Positions 37,446-54,025 of a stretch of 64,000 nt of DNA are shown one piece after another. A program made the position numbers and the translations under genes. The notes beneath the pieces are model-generated. The model did no database searches. It was not told the origin of the DNA and saw only the letters and a list, made by a program, of their open reading frames with translations. Location: positions 1,612,001 to 1,676,000 of the forward strand of contig CM082588.2 in the NCBI GenBank assembly GCA_040954595.2, written 5' to 3'. Every line of letters starts with the position of its first letter. Within the stretch, counting starts at the first letter, position 1. The DNA comes from Balanoglossus misakiensis (Eukaryota > Hemichordata).

Positions 37446-40400
37446 TGAAGAACAAGATGGGGTCGCGTCTGAGTTGTACAAGTATATCTCTATTTCCCCC
37501 AGTTTTCAGTCACATTTGATTGAGTTTACTACACAAATCGACGAACACTCCACACAATGTTGCTGACAAAGTATGACAACAGAATCTGCAATTCAATGTT
37601 TTAGGTGGATTGTAGCATAAGGTCATAGTTTTACTCAAAAAGGAGGTAAAAAAAGGTACACTGAACCCCTCGCCTACAGTTATTCAAACTGCATGTAAAT
37701 AAACAAAGCACAGTCAAGGTCTCGTAAGAAAGGTGCATATACACTGCATTCATTTTGCCCTTTGTCATCACAATGCAATCACAATCTCTCATTTCACTTA
37801 AATGCTTATGAAACAGTATTTGGGTCTCATTCCTGGTAGGAAAAAGTATGGCCAGTATTTTGTTTTCTGTGCGTCTTTCAACAGAATATTTCCTTCACCC
37901 AACTATTTCAAGCCATCTTCCCTTAGGTATTAATTTAGAATATCACAAAATCCTTCCAGTGACTATCTAAAATACACATTTTTGGCATTTAAAGTTAGAC
38001 TTCCCAGAAATGTGCAAAATCCCTCGCAAGAAAGGTTCATGAATTCCCAGGCTTCTGAACAGTCGCCTAAGTGTAGGCAAACGCAACAGATGTTGGTGCT
38101 ATTCTGTGTAAAATGACTTGCTGCAGCAGGTTGCAGAAATGCGTTTTATATGAAACTTCCGTGGGGATTGAAGTTGAATAGATTTTAACGTCCTGGTGGC
38201 AAGGCTGGACCTCTGTAAACTTTGAGGGGATACTTAAATTATTTTGACAATTGTGTGTGACATATTAGATGCTTGCCAATGATTGTGTCTACTGCAGTCC
38301 CAAGTCAGTGTGCACCCAGTACTAGAACATCCAACTTAAATTATTCTTAGGTTGATTTTGTGGGCTTGTCCTTCGCGAATGTAACGCATCCCATTAGATC
38401 ACCATTTTCAGGGATTTTCTTAAAACCTGCATGCAGCATTCATATTTATGTTGACTGTTCTGCTAGTTTCATCCCATCTAAGCATGCATGTATCTGCATA
38501 TCGACATCTCACAAAACGCGCCGTAAAACCACTCTGCTAATCGTTACAAACATACCTAAATGCATCCTGTAGACTAGAATCCCACTTAGGTAAAAGGACA
38601 GCTTTAGAAAGGTTTTGAATTAAGTGGCACCTCATCCGTCTTTCTAATAAAATCGCCCCATGCTTCTCAAACTGGTCTGTGCAAGAACCATGGCTTGCAA
38701 AGTAAATCTCTCGGCATTTGCATTCCCCCCTCCCCTGGCCCGAAAATCTCAATCAATTAGAAATTATGAAGCAGCTATTTGAAAGTAGGCAGATAGGTAT
38801 TTGTTGTACTGTATTTTGTTATGTCGATGAATTTATTAAATAATATAGCTGAAGTACATAAGTGATTGATTGTGCTTTTCTTGAGACGTGTGTGTGTGTG
38901 TAAGGTGTTTGAATGTGTGCATTTTGGGTTCTTGTATTCACTTGAAATATTCTGGCGAAGAATGGCCATTTCTCGGAACAGCGACTATTTTATCTCATTG
39001 ACTGTATCTTCATGTTAAAATACTAGCGTTTTATAATCAAATACCTAGCATACAGTATTTGGAAAATCACGTTAAATTTATCAGAAAGCATAAAGTTGTG
39101 AAACTGGCAAACATCCAGGTTCATGATGTTTTTATTGACATAGCGATGGCGTGCTGTATGAATGATATTTTCAGATAAATTGTTGCCAAGTTTATTCCTT
39201 GACAGGCTGGCTATGTCGCTGGTTTTACTTTGACCACGTGGGGGCGCTGTCCACCAGACAAAGCTGTCAACTCCCAGGATGCAATGCTTTATCTCTGGTT
39301 GATGCATGATGATCCTCAACACTGAAGTCTGAACTCTAATTATTTGTACCAACAAATGTGGACACAACACATATTGGCTGTGTTGACAAGTACTTGGCCA
39401 CAGACAGCACTGGACCAGATAGTCTTGGGGTAGGATACTTTCCTATGCTCTGAACACACATGAACTTCAAGCCAAGAATTAAACTTCACTGATAATGTCA
39501 TCATAGGCGACCAAGGAGTTAACCCTGATTATCACACACAGGATTCCCATGTCTTAATTTCATTTTATTGTATAATTCCAAAAAATGCCATTTGGGGTGG
39601 GGACATGATAGAAGCTGCCTGCTTTCACATGTTGGTGCACTTTGAAAGAATTATCTATAAAAATAGAATTTTACAACATTGTACTGAAAACACTGACAAC
39701 TGCTTTCACATTTATGTTTTAAAACTGTTATAGATCCTTAAGAAACATAAAATTTAATACAAATCAATTCCAATCTACAAAAAAACTGCACAATTTCACG
39801 GCAAGATATTGTATAGACTACTCAGGTTTCCTTGGTAAGAAATGTACAATATTTACTACAGTATATAATTCCTTAAAAGCATGAACACAGTAGCCTATTT
39901 CAGAAAAAGCTAAAATTATTTACGGAAAGAAAAAGGTTGTATACAGTTAGAAATGCAGACTACACCACCACCTGACCAAGGGTTGCAGAAATTTTCTTAA
40001 ACTTGTGCGATAATAGGTAAATGAAAGCAGGACAGAAATTTGACATACATGTACAACTTTTCACAATTCCAAGATGATTGTCTAAAAAGCACACATTATA
40101 TTGTAGTGGAAGACATATATTTTCATCAGCAAACACAAGTTTTCAAGTGCATCACCAGTCATGCTTGAAGGGCCGTTTACACTCCGAGTGTTCTTAGGTA
40201 GCCGTAATAACCAAACCCATATATCTCCTGTCAGACCCCCCATCCCCGAAACATATTCTCCAACATATCATAACTTGTCAATATTAAAATATTTGCATGA
40301 TTCCCAATGTCATGGCAAGTCACTTCATTTAAAAAGTTACATACAATATACTTGTGTAAATATATTACGTATACAGTGCAAAACATAATGAGGTATCTGG

Positions 40401-42008
40401 ATAATAGCCATTAAATTAAATGTTAAAATGCTGTATGCCACATAATAAAGTACAACATCAATATTAAAAGGTCCTTTTACTATAACGTACTGAAAATACA
40501 TTCAGATCTAGTACAATAAAAATCTATTAAACGCCATTTGTTTTTAATAGGTGCCATCTTTAAATTACCAAAAATCAACATAGGTGTTTTTCTGGTATAC
40601 AATTGTTGAATCTTAGTTACAAAACTTGATTTCATAGAAGGTCTAAAAAGTTTCCTGTTAGTGCTCTACCTTATCTATATACGATTACGTGTTCTTGTCC
40701 GTTAGATTTAAAATTCTTTGAAGTCCTGTATTTACCAGAGTAAGTACAATGTATTGAAATCCTAAGTGAAATAATACATAAACCAGTCTCTGTTCAGATG
40801 CCTGCTTGGTCAGATTAAATTCAGCAACTATGGCATCACAAGTTAAAACAGTATTTCACTGAAATCTTTTCTTACATTTCATCTCAGACAAAGAAGAGAA
40901 AAAACAAGTCTGTAAATATTTCAGTCATGAATTGTAATTCTGTAGCATTGATTGCACATGAATTAGAATACACAAAATTGTAAAACTTTTTTTTCTTCAT
41001 TCTGTTAAGATTTGCCCGGCTATTATATTTAAGTTTTTTTTTCCTTAGAAAGGATAATGCTTTCTTTATCTCTAATGACATCTGCTTTCATGGAAGACAA
41101 AGACTTCATATTTACATTGACACAACATTACAAGCCGACAAGGGTACAATATTGCACTATTTGTAAACATCATTGACCTATGTACAAAGACTATAACTGT
41201 AAATTTATTACAATCACAATGTACACAAAAATACTTGCAACCATAACCATTTAGATTCTTATCCACTCAGATCATCCTAATTTGGTAGGAATCACTACAG
41301 GTACAAATGTGACCAATAATAAGATGCCATTTTATGGACCATGTCAGTGGGTATTGTGGGTTTAAGAAACACAAATTTTTATCTTTTTTTATTGAAGTAT
41401 TTTTTCCTGTATAAATAACACTGACTTTATATGAATTCTGGAAAAATATATTCGGCCAACTGCTTCGGTTAGTAGCTGAAAACAAGTTACACAGACTATT
41501 CTAAATGGCTGGTGGTTCGATCGAAGTTACACTACAGCCAAGCCTCTGTATGTCAAACAATGAAAGATCAAGCAGCTATTTCTGAGAAGGTCAAAGGATG
41601 TAAGTACATGTAGTCTCTTATCATTTTCACTAGGTATGCATCCATTCACCGTTTGTCAGTACTTGCTTCGTGATTCTGTTTCTGTTGCGAGTTTAATACA
41701 GCAATGGCAAGATATACAGGTAACACCCCACAGAGCTTAAAGATCACTTTTTACAAGGAGTTGAAGAAAATTCATTTTCTTCTATATCAAGTTCAAATTG
41801 TGTACTTTGTTGTGAAAACAGTGATAGCCGATATATGGAACAGTCTCGGCGTCTGTTTAAGGTCAGTTGCCACCACTGCAGGATGGAAATTTTGTCGTAT
41901 GAATCTCACACAAGCCTCTTAAGTTTTCTGTTTCTTGTTGTTACAAGACTTGGTAGAAACACAAGCCATAGTACTGAGGAATGGATTGGCATGGTGTGAT
42001 GTGATTGG
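37446..42008. other. Convergent 3' regions of PNISR and the KIAA0930 homolog
   Basis: No coding gene is supported in these 4.5 kb. AATAAA signals for PNISR lie at 37698-37703 and 38646-38651 (+). TTTATT at 39564-39569 could end the KIAA0930 homolog, giving it a 3' UTR of about 2.4 kb. Short open frames here are AT-driven and lack homology. Confidence 0.55.
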
Positions 42009-45631
<3,623 letters not shown>

Positions 45632-45861
45632 GTCATTACATTGTTACATATGGGTTTAGTGTTTCAACTTTTAACACGAAGTTTTTATCTTCAGTTTTAT
45701 CAGAGAACCAACAGATAATTAACCGAAGGTGAAAATAGATCATACGTGATATTATTGTGAATCGAACATTTAAAATGAATAAAAAATATGTAGTTTGACC
45801 GGCCACAAACGTGAGTATCACACTGATGGTCGCGTGATGGCGCACTTTACTTATCAATAAA
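45632..45861. promoter_or_regulatory. Bidirectional promoter of KIAA0930 homolog and DNAJC8
   Basis: The two start codons are separated by 230 bp. YY1-like ATGGCG contexts lie at both edges: GCCGCCATCTT near 45601, and AAAATGGCGACC at 45859. Shared promoter use is inferred from geometry. Confidence 0.65.
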
Positions 45862-48196
45862 ATGGCGACCCCCAGTGTAACTGAGGAGTCGAAAGCAGTT
45901 CCTCCTGCTTCGACAGAAACAACAGAAAAACCCGCAAGAGAAGGAGTTTTCAAACGGTTTATGTCAGAGGTGGGTTATTCACCGAAGTATTCAATGAATT
46001 TTGACTCGCCACAGCCACCATCTTCATCATATGAAACTGCTTTTGAGCGTCCCTGCTAACCCTGCTATCAATCCGTGCTTTGTTTATTTTCGTTTGATTT
46101 GACCATAGGCACTGTAGGCAGATGTGTAAGACACAAATCCCTGCCACACAGGGCTAGTCTTATAGCAATCACAGGGCCCTTATACTAGTACTGAACAGTT
46201 GTACATATAGTTCAATGGGGTATATTTAATCAGTATGTTTTACCATACTTTATCCACTAATGATATAAAGGTGTGATAAAAGTTATTAATAACAATAATA
46301 TTATACACAGGTGAAAGAAATTGAGGAGAGAGATTCTGTGCTTACATCCAAACAACAGATTGATAGATTACTTCGACCAGGCTCGACATATTTTAATCTA
46401 AATCCCTTTGAGGTAAGTTGAGAGATTTCCTTTGCCACAAAGACGTTTTACTTTTATTAATAATGACTTCTCTTGATCATCATTGTATACTATTGTGTTA
46501 TCTCATTGTAATATCACGGACCAATTCATCAATCTAAATTCTCTCTTTATATTGTAGGTTTTGCGGGTTGACCCATCAATAAGTCGAGATGACATCAAAA
46601 AACAGTACAGAAAGGTATAACATCTCATCTTATTTTCTTTTAATGTACGATTTCTGTATAGCGCTTACAATGAGTTTCTTATGATGAACACCACGGAATG
46701 AATTGCAAATTTCTATTTATATATATGACTTTACTTAATACATTCGGTATACATGTCTTCTCATTTTTCATCAGCTGTCAATCTTAGTCCATCCAGATAA
46801 AAATATTGAGGACAAAGACAGAGCACAACAAGCATTTGAAGGTCAGTGTAGTATCTCTCTTTCTCTTCCCCCATCTACCACACTCTACCCCCTTCTCTTC
46901 TTTGAGAAAGGACTGAATTCTGATCACCTGTTAAAGTGAGAGTAAAGCTGCATGTTGTAATTTAAACTGCCTGTTAAAACATTTGGTGCAGTATCCAAAA
47001 TGTTTCAGGAAGACTGACATGATTGTGTGTTACATGTGCCTTTGATGTTGTTGATGTGCGTAATGAAATACACATCTAATCAATTTCAGCACTTTCAAAA
47101 GCGTGGCAGACGATACAGGATGATAAACTCTATAAAAGATGTCAAGAGATCATTAAGGAAGCACATGAGAAAACAGACTTCATGGTAAATGACTTATTTC
47201 ATAATGGATTTCCATAGTATGTCTTTTCAAGGTGTACTGATACATGTATGTACCTTATGGCCATTCATATTATTCAAAACACTGCGAGATTGCAGTTGTG
47301 TAGCCAGATTTGGTCCTAGACTCTCACAGCCCCTCTCAACACCAACAGACTTATGACAAGTTATGAATTCTTTTTGGAACTTAGATTGCAGAAAAGAGGA
47401 AGAAGTTGAAGAAGGAAGGTCAGCCTACAGTTGTAGATGAAGATGATCCAGAAAAGGTGAGACTGGTTGAATCTTTCTCATCAAATGTCTAATTGGTTGT
47501 CTGAACAGTTGTAGCATCAGGTTTATTTCCAACGTATGTAGTTATTCAATAAAATGACTACTTGCTTTTGTCATTTTGCCAGCTAAAGCATGCAATATGG
47601 GTGCAGACATGTAAGCTATTTGCTGATCTGGAAAGACAACGGAGACAGCTTGAAGAGAGAGAAATGCAAGAGAGGTAGGTTGTGTAGATAGATGAAATTT
47701 TCATTCAAGATTGCCTGGTATTATGTACTATATATGTATATATATACTACATATGTATCAGGTTAATGTACATGTTAATTGCACAGGAACTGTAACAAAT
47801 TGGCTACTATATACAGGTGGCTGCTAACACAGGAGTGACTGTTACAAAACTCACAAAAACATCATTTTCACCCTCAGGAAAAGACAACGTGAAGAGGAGA
47901 TCGTGGTGGAGGAAAAAGCAAAACGTGAAACAGAATGGCAACAAAAATGGGAGGTATGTTACTTTGTAGCAATATCAGCTGTTTTCTGTTCACCTATATA
48001 CATTGATTTCCTTTGTGCCAAAAGTTTTAAATTAAGACGCTTAATTTTAAAAGTGCATATTTTTAATTTTCAGGATACCAGGGATGAGAGAGTGGATAGC
48101 TGGAGAAATTGGTCGGCTGGGAGTTCATCAAAGAAAAAGAAGAAGGTCAAGAAGGCTGGATTCAAACCACCTAAACACAAAGCAGAAACAAGATGA
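45862..48196 (+). CDS. DNAJC8: DnaJ homolog subfamily C member 8
   Basis: Nine exons: 45862-45969, 46311-46412, 46558-46614, 46775-46841, 47090-47184, 47385-47456, 47583-47674, 47878-47953 and 48074-48196. They give 263 residues; human DNAJC8 has 253. It is a nuclear J-domain co-chaperone associated with the spliceosome. Visible features are DRLLRPGSTYFNLNPFEVL leading into the J domain; the Hsp70-stimulating HPD at ~95-97 in LSILVHPDKN; AFEALSKAWQ; and a long charged helix ending in the Lys-rich KKKKKVKKAGFKPPKHK, a likely nuclear signal. All introns are GT/AG. The start Met lies in AAAATGGCG and begins the family-like Ala/Thr-rich leader. Confidence 0.97.
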
Positions 48197-49524
48197 AAAA
48201 AAACCCAGAAAAAAAAACCTGACACCATCCAAGGAATGAATTCAAAACTTTTCATGGGTGCAAAACAATGAACAGCCATGGTATGTAAAACACCATCTGG
48301 AGGTATATGTTTCTTACTGTGAATTCACACCTATTATTTTCCCAGAATTACATATACCGGTACATACACACGCACACACTCACACGTTTTGTTATATATA
48401 TTTCAGGCATTCATGTGTATTTGCTGAACTGCTGTACCGTAACATCTTCAACTTGTGTTTTCCATACAACACTACAATACAAGTCAATGTCTTTTAGATA
48501 TAAGGAAACTCTTTGTCTTTCTTCATACCTTAAAAGATATGATTCTAGTCATCAATTCTAGCTGTTATTTTTCCTGATCTGTGCTTGTAAATTGGTGTTA
48601 CTGTTACACTTAGTAATAACTCTTTTTATTATTATTTTCTAGTCAAGTTGCATCTGTGATTTTTTTTGTGTGGAAGAAAGTACATTCGTCTATTTTGTTT
48701 TGCACAACAAGAGCTGTAAAGGGTTAAGACAGGGATCAAAGATTGGTAGCCAAAAGCCCTTTGTGGTCTAGTATCATACACAGTTGAAATTTCTTAACTC
48801 TACCGGTTTGTTTCTGAAAGAGTATAGGAAACTTACAGTAAGAGGGGGTACCATCACTCAAGCGATAAGTGAAAGTAAATAATTCCACGATTTTCATTTC
48901 ATTATTTTATTAACAAAAAATTCCAAGGTAACCTTCCCCTTTAAGTGGCTGAAGAAAAGAACCTCAGTAAAATTTAAAGGCTGTGGTTCTGGGCTCTGGC
49001 CCAACAAACACACTGGATTTCATTGGTTTCTTAAAGACAGTGCATTACATGGCAAAGAAAGTTTCAGTACATGTACAACAGGGTCGTCCCCAGTGATATT
49101 TGCAAAAGAATACAATGAGCATGTGTGGTTGATCTTTGCTAAGGATTTCCAATCAATTTTTTCTGCTCATCAATGATTTGGATTGTAACTGCCAAGGAAC
49201 TGCATCTTCACTGAAGGAGCCTTGCCCATTCTCATGTCAAATGTACAGATTTTAACTTTTTTCATTTTATGTCACTTTGTACAATAAAGTCATAGTATTT
49301 CATGAAGATTTCTGTGATACTCTGTGTCTGCCTGTACAGTGTCCTGGATGCATGTGTCGATGAAATTGGTTCAGGCATGGGTGAGTATTGCTCTGGTTCC
49401 TCCATCGACAGACAAGACAAAGCTTGGTATATGTCCTCCCGGACTTTGTCCCCACAAGGACTAACCAAAGACTCCATGAGCTGCTTTGGATATTTGTGGA
49501 TCAGCTGCAGTTTCCATCCAGTCT
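48197..49524. other. Convergent 3' regions of DNAJC8 and RMI1
   Basis: Plus-strand AATAAA at 49283-49288 may serve DNAJC8, and TTTATT at 48906-48911 may serve RMI1. If both are used, the 3' UTRs overlap by about 380 bp. An 88-codon open frame on the minus strand (49528-49262) directly follows the RMI1 stop in a shifted frame. It is treated here as 3' UTR. Confidence 0.5.
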
Positions 49525-52500
49525 TCACACATCACTGAAGTTGATAACCACTGGGATGGCAGCCTGGGGTGAAAGCTCAATTTCCATGACGCAGTACAGA
49601 TCAAGCAGTGTCTGTTTACTCTTCTGCATCACCTATAAGACAAAACAAACAACACATCTTGCCTTCTGTGGTACAGCAGAGATAAATGACGTTGTATTAT
49701 ATGGTGACCTACAGAGAAAATTCTAAAATATTTACCTGTCTCAGTTTTTCATCAACAGCGCTGTCAACCTTCGCCTTTGATCTCATTTGCTGCAAAACCA
49801 AGAATGAAATCTGATATTTCACCCGTTTCTCTTTTAAGAGGTCCAACCTTTCCATAGAAAACAATGGATTTTGACCAAACCATGGTGGTGAAAGGGGTTA
49901 AAGCATGACGTCTCACCTTCATCTCTGGAACAGAGTATCCAATCAACCTGGTCAACACTCTATCGGAGAGTTCCACCTCTAAGGATGCAGTTCTATCATT
50001 GATTTTCGCACGAATGTTCCAAGATGGCCGACATGATAAACTGCTTGTCAGAGTCATAATGAAACACTGTTGAAGGGGAGAAAAACGTGTCATATTTTTA
50101 AATTCTTTTTACATGCAGTATATATTTTGAGATAGGATACAGGAGCATCAGAATTACCTTTATCTTCACAACTTTCTTCTCTGTGACAGGCAGATGGTTC
50201 ACAACATCAGATAAGGAATCTAACTTTGGTGCTGAATCTGGGGGGAAATGATAAACTAAGTGAATGTCTCGCAAAAGTGATTGTTTGCTAAAATCAACTT
50301 CATTCCACAAAATGAAACTCAAACCTTGCTTCAATACATTGGTACTTTTAATCTGGTAACAAAGATTATCTGTGTAACGAACCTTTATGAGTGTTTTCAC
50401 TGAGAAGTTGTAATTCTGCCTCGGTCAAGTTGTCTTCAAAGTCATCAAAGAGGTCAAGATAATCACTTTCAAAAGCATCTGGGTTGCCATGGTTATTGCT
50501 GAGTTCTTCTGTGGCAGGAGATTGGTTCTGTGCATATGGGTTCACCCTGGTCTGATTGGTGCCCAGGCCACTGTTGGGTTCTGATTGCCAGTTTGGCGAA
50601 TTCACTTGTGCGTTCCCAGCTTTTGTGGAAAGGAAGTTGCCACGGAATTGGTGTGTGGCGGTAGATAGTCCGGTCTTCTTTGCTGTCCCGAGACTTGTAC
50701 TTGGTTGATTCCTAACAGCATTAAAACTGACACTGCCAGCTGTGGTGTTGCTTGCACTGGTCAGAAATTGTCTTCCATTGCCAATTACTGTTGTTGATTT
50801 ATTTGTAACACTCGGTGCTGTTTCTACATTTCTGTTATCACCCATCCATCGTTGAACCCCCTGCGCCAGAGTGTTATTTTCATCACTGATATCAGGTGAC
50901 TGTCTGCTGCTAGAAGTGTTGGACTGACCCTGAAAAATTTACATCCAAGATAAGACACACTAATAGCAATAGCACAGGCATAACATGCCCTATACAAATA
51001 TTACAAATTTATAAATTTAAATTTCCATTGTATTGTACGTTACGTTACGTAATGACTTAATGACTTGCCTGCATTTGTAGTTCTATTTCATCAAGATGCT
51101 GTAATACATCATCATCAAAAAGATCATCTTCATCATCAATATCCATCATTTCCACATCAGTAATATCCGAAGTGCCATGATTCCCAAGAACTTGCCGGCT
51201 CTGATTTGCCGGAAACGGCCGTTTAAACTCTTCATCACTTTGGTGTGTGACCCTTGACCTCTGCTCCCTCTGTGCTTGATATTCCTGTTGTCTTTGAGTA
51301 CTTGCTGCTGACCTTTGACCCCTATTAGAATCTTGTGGCTGAATAGTGTCTTGACCCCTGTTTGGAGCATCATCCTGGCTTCTGATTGGCTGTGCTTCTG
51401 CAGCTGTTTCATCTGCCTCAGTGCTATTGGCTGATGTGAGCACAGGTGGCTCCACGTTTCTGAGTGAGACAATATTATCAACAGGTCAGCCATTTTGACA
51501 AAGTACTCTGGAGACAGTCACTGCTTTTCTGTACGGTCATACTGAAAGTTGTTCAACCGTTTTTAGGAATTCAAGATGCCTTCTAACCTCTGGAATGTTT
51601 GCAGTTGATGTGGTACCCCAAACGGTTGAGCAAGCAAAGGTAAGCAAGAATAAATCTAGAGTAAAATATCTTTCTGGAATGCAGGGTCAGGAAACACTGA
51701 TGAACTTACATGGCTCTAGACAGGATCATGACCTGTGAGTTCTCTTCTTGTAGAGATTCAACCTCTCCACCTAATACTTTGATGTTGTTAGCTGTTAGCA
51801 AAAGAACTCCCAGTCGACACTGAATGTTGCCATGGACTTGAATCTGTATATAAAGCAAGAAAATGTCCATGAAATTACGACATTTTTGTCTGCAAATTTT
51901 GAACCATGGAATCAATTCCTCCCCTCCCCCCCCCCCCCCCATCTTATCAGAGCTACAAAGCAAGATCAGTGAAATGAGACAAAAAGTCTACCTTAGTTCC
52001 AGGTGACATGTTGACATTAAGTTCAGGACAGGGTTTATATTCCATTCCGCGTAAGGCTTGTCTTCCATCAGTCAACTGAAACATCAGCATTCGGCTTGAG
52101 TTTGTCTGCCATTGTTAAAATACCGTGCAATATTAATTAATTTCCTTGTCTATTCAGTGGACTAGCCACTGCAGAACAAATAGAGATGGTTATAAAATTT
52201 TGCTTGCAAGGAATGACCTACCTTCTGTCTTGATTGTGTATATGTTGACTCCAACTCTTCTGGGTCAGTCCCTCCTGACAGCTTCTGAAGCTGTGAGTAA
52301 GCTGGCTGGCTCACGTCAACAACACTTTCCACCTTGGCAAATAAATATAAATAAGTTAGGGTGACACTTTGGAAATCAAAGCAATAACTGATCAAACTCT
52401 GCGCCCACATTTTCATTGCATTTGTGTGATTTTGTCAATATGGTGTATCTGTTTCCTGTGCTCAACACTACCTGTAAATCTTTGAAAGTATTCCATACCT

Positions 52501-52925
52501 GCAAACAGTAAACTCCTCTCAGAATTGTCTTTTCTTGTGTGTTGAGTCCAGGAGGAAGAGAAGGCTCAGCCAGTTCCTTCAAGTCTCCATGCAGCCATTG
52601 TTCATAGACTAACTCTTGTGTTCTCTGTGCGGTCAGTGTTGTATTCTATCAAAAGAAAATGTGGATAGATGGAAACGGTTAACATGATTGTGTCTAAGTG
52701 TTTAGTCTTGTTCCCAGAACATGTCCTGCCTTGAATGCACCATAGTCTTGTCTATGTGATGACTCGTTTTGGAACTCTTGTCTGAATAGTAAAATAAAAC
52801 AGACATACTTGAACCTGATACTCCTCTTGTATCCACTGAATGCAAGCTTCACACCATTCTGTACTGGCTTTGATATGAAATGCCGACTGCAGATAACGCA
52901 GTACTGTAGAAGTGGCTACAAACAT
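49525..52925 (-). CDS. RMI1: RecQ-mediated genome instability protein 1
   Basis: Eleven coding exons in transcript order: 52925-52809, 52645-52499, 52332-52222, 52105-51992, 51843-51710, 51459-51069, 50929-50383, 50237-50158, 50066-49917, 49789-49736 and 49632-49525. They give 650 residues; human RMI1 has 625. RMI1 is the scaffold of the BLM-TOP3A-RMI complex that dissolves double Holliday junctions. The N-terminal helices (EWCEACIQWIQEE) and OB fold (VVDVSQPAYSQLQKL, GMEYKPCPELNV, CRLGVLLLTANNIKVLGGEV) bind TOP3A in known structures. An acidic, Gln/Asn-rich disordered centre follows. The C-terminal OB fold, which binds RMI2, is seen as FIMTLTSSLSCRPSWNIRAK and LTRLIGYSVPEMK. The start was chosen because MFVATSTVLR aligns with the human N-terminus; the exon before it is a leader. 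The intron after 51069 has a GC donor. Confidence 0.95.
49816..49906 (-). repeat. Intronic palindromic repeat element, copy E (fills an RMI1 intron)
   Basis: Contains TTTCACCCGTTTCTC, then AAGAGGTCCAACCTTTCCAT, and ends GGTGGTGAAAGGGGTTAAA. The two ends are inverted copies of TTTAACCC...TTTCACC. It occupies most of the 127-bp intron 49790-49916. Confidence 0.7.
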
Positions 52926-53638
52926 GACTGGATAGATTTCACAGTACAGTCAGAAATTTGAGTACAAGTACATATGTGTGCGAAAAGAATCTGAAAAGAG
53001 AAGTTTGAGGAGTATAAGACTTAGTCATTAGTGTAAAAGAAAACACGTAGGGTCAACGCCCATGTCAACGTAAATGGTCTGGTACTTCTATGTTGTACAC
53101 CTGTCTTCCAAGAGCAGGGCGTAATTGACCAATCAGAAGTGCTGCCAGGTCTGTCCGTTTCAGGAAAGTAATTGACCAATCAGAATTACGTATCGGGGTC
53201 ATGACGAGCTAGCAACTACATAAACAACTTTCAACTGCACATCAAGATTAATTAATGAACAAAATAATTGTCAGCGAAGTCTGATCGTCTGTGGTCAAAC
53301 TTACCGCCAATCTGCCTCCATCTTTGACATGTGAAGATCGCCCTCAATGACAAGAGTATTATTACTAACGTTTATTTCTGACTGTGCAGAGAACAATTTG
53401 TTTTGAAGTGTACTCAGTATTTTGACATATTTTAGGAGACAAGCAACTACCGATCGAAGTCTTTCATCCCCCATCACTATAAAAACCCCAAACTCTCTCT
53501 CCCTCTCTCTCTCACACACATACACAACACACAGCCACAGCATAAGCTGAAAATTCAGGATATGCCTACATAGCCCCCCCCCCCCTTCCAAAAAAAAAGA
53601 ATGTGTCAAACTTCGAAGTTGGTTAAACTCAAATGCAT
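52926..53638 (-). promoter_or_regulatory. RMI1 5' leader exon and promoter region
   Basis: A donor GGCG|GTAAGT ends a probable non-coding exon at 53305; the acceptor CTATCCAG lies just upstream of the 52925 start. Two ATGs (53330 and 53321) in that exon share a frame that is out of frame with RMI1. Further upstream, CT/CA microsatellite and poly-C/poly-A runs occur at 53490-53600. The CCAAT-pair repeat lies in the leader intron. Confidence 0.5.
53121..53196. repeat. CCAAT-pair repeat, copy 2 (RMI1 leader intron)
   Basis: GTAATTGACCAATCAGAAGT, GTTTCAG and AGTAATTGACCAATCAGAAT recur in the same order and nearly the same spacing as at 45185-45261. Confidence 0.65.
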
Positions 53639-54025
53639 TTTATTTCAATATGTTAAATGAACAAAATTATATTTCCAATGAACAGTTAGAATAAGTAGGT
53701 GATAACTGTGCCATTTGGCATACCATAAACAACATTAATGTATACATGTATTCCCAAACTGTTGTGACATCTGAGTTGAAACAATTGTATACAATTCAGT
53801 GTTTGTGTCATATCACTAATAGCTAGCAGCTAATTCAGCATTAATACAGTTCAGGTTTTCATAGCAACCACAGAAGTTTTGATCAAATTGCACAAAACCG
53901 CAGAAAAACGGTGACCAAAGATTTGATCTCAACTTGAAATAAATTTCATATCTTTTTCATGTTCTCTCTTCCTCTAATCAAACTCGCAAAACAACAATTA
54001 TCAATTTGATAACAGTGAACTGATT
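53639..54025 (-). other. ASCC3 3' UTR
   Basis: TTTATT at 53639-53644 is a minus-strand AATAAA about 385 bp past the ASCC3 stop codon. No gene is seen in between. Confidence 0.6.

Noticed and set aside
53305-53609. 102-codon minus-strand open frame as the RMI1 N-terminus
   Set aside because: Its frame does not match the conserved RMI1 frame after splicing; an ATG in the next exon (52925) aligns directly with the family start.
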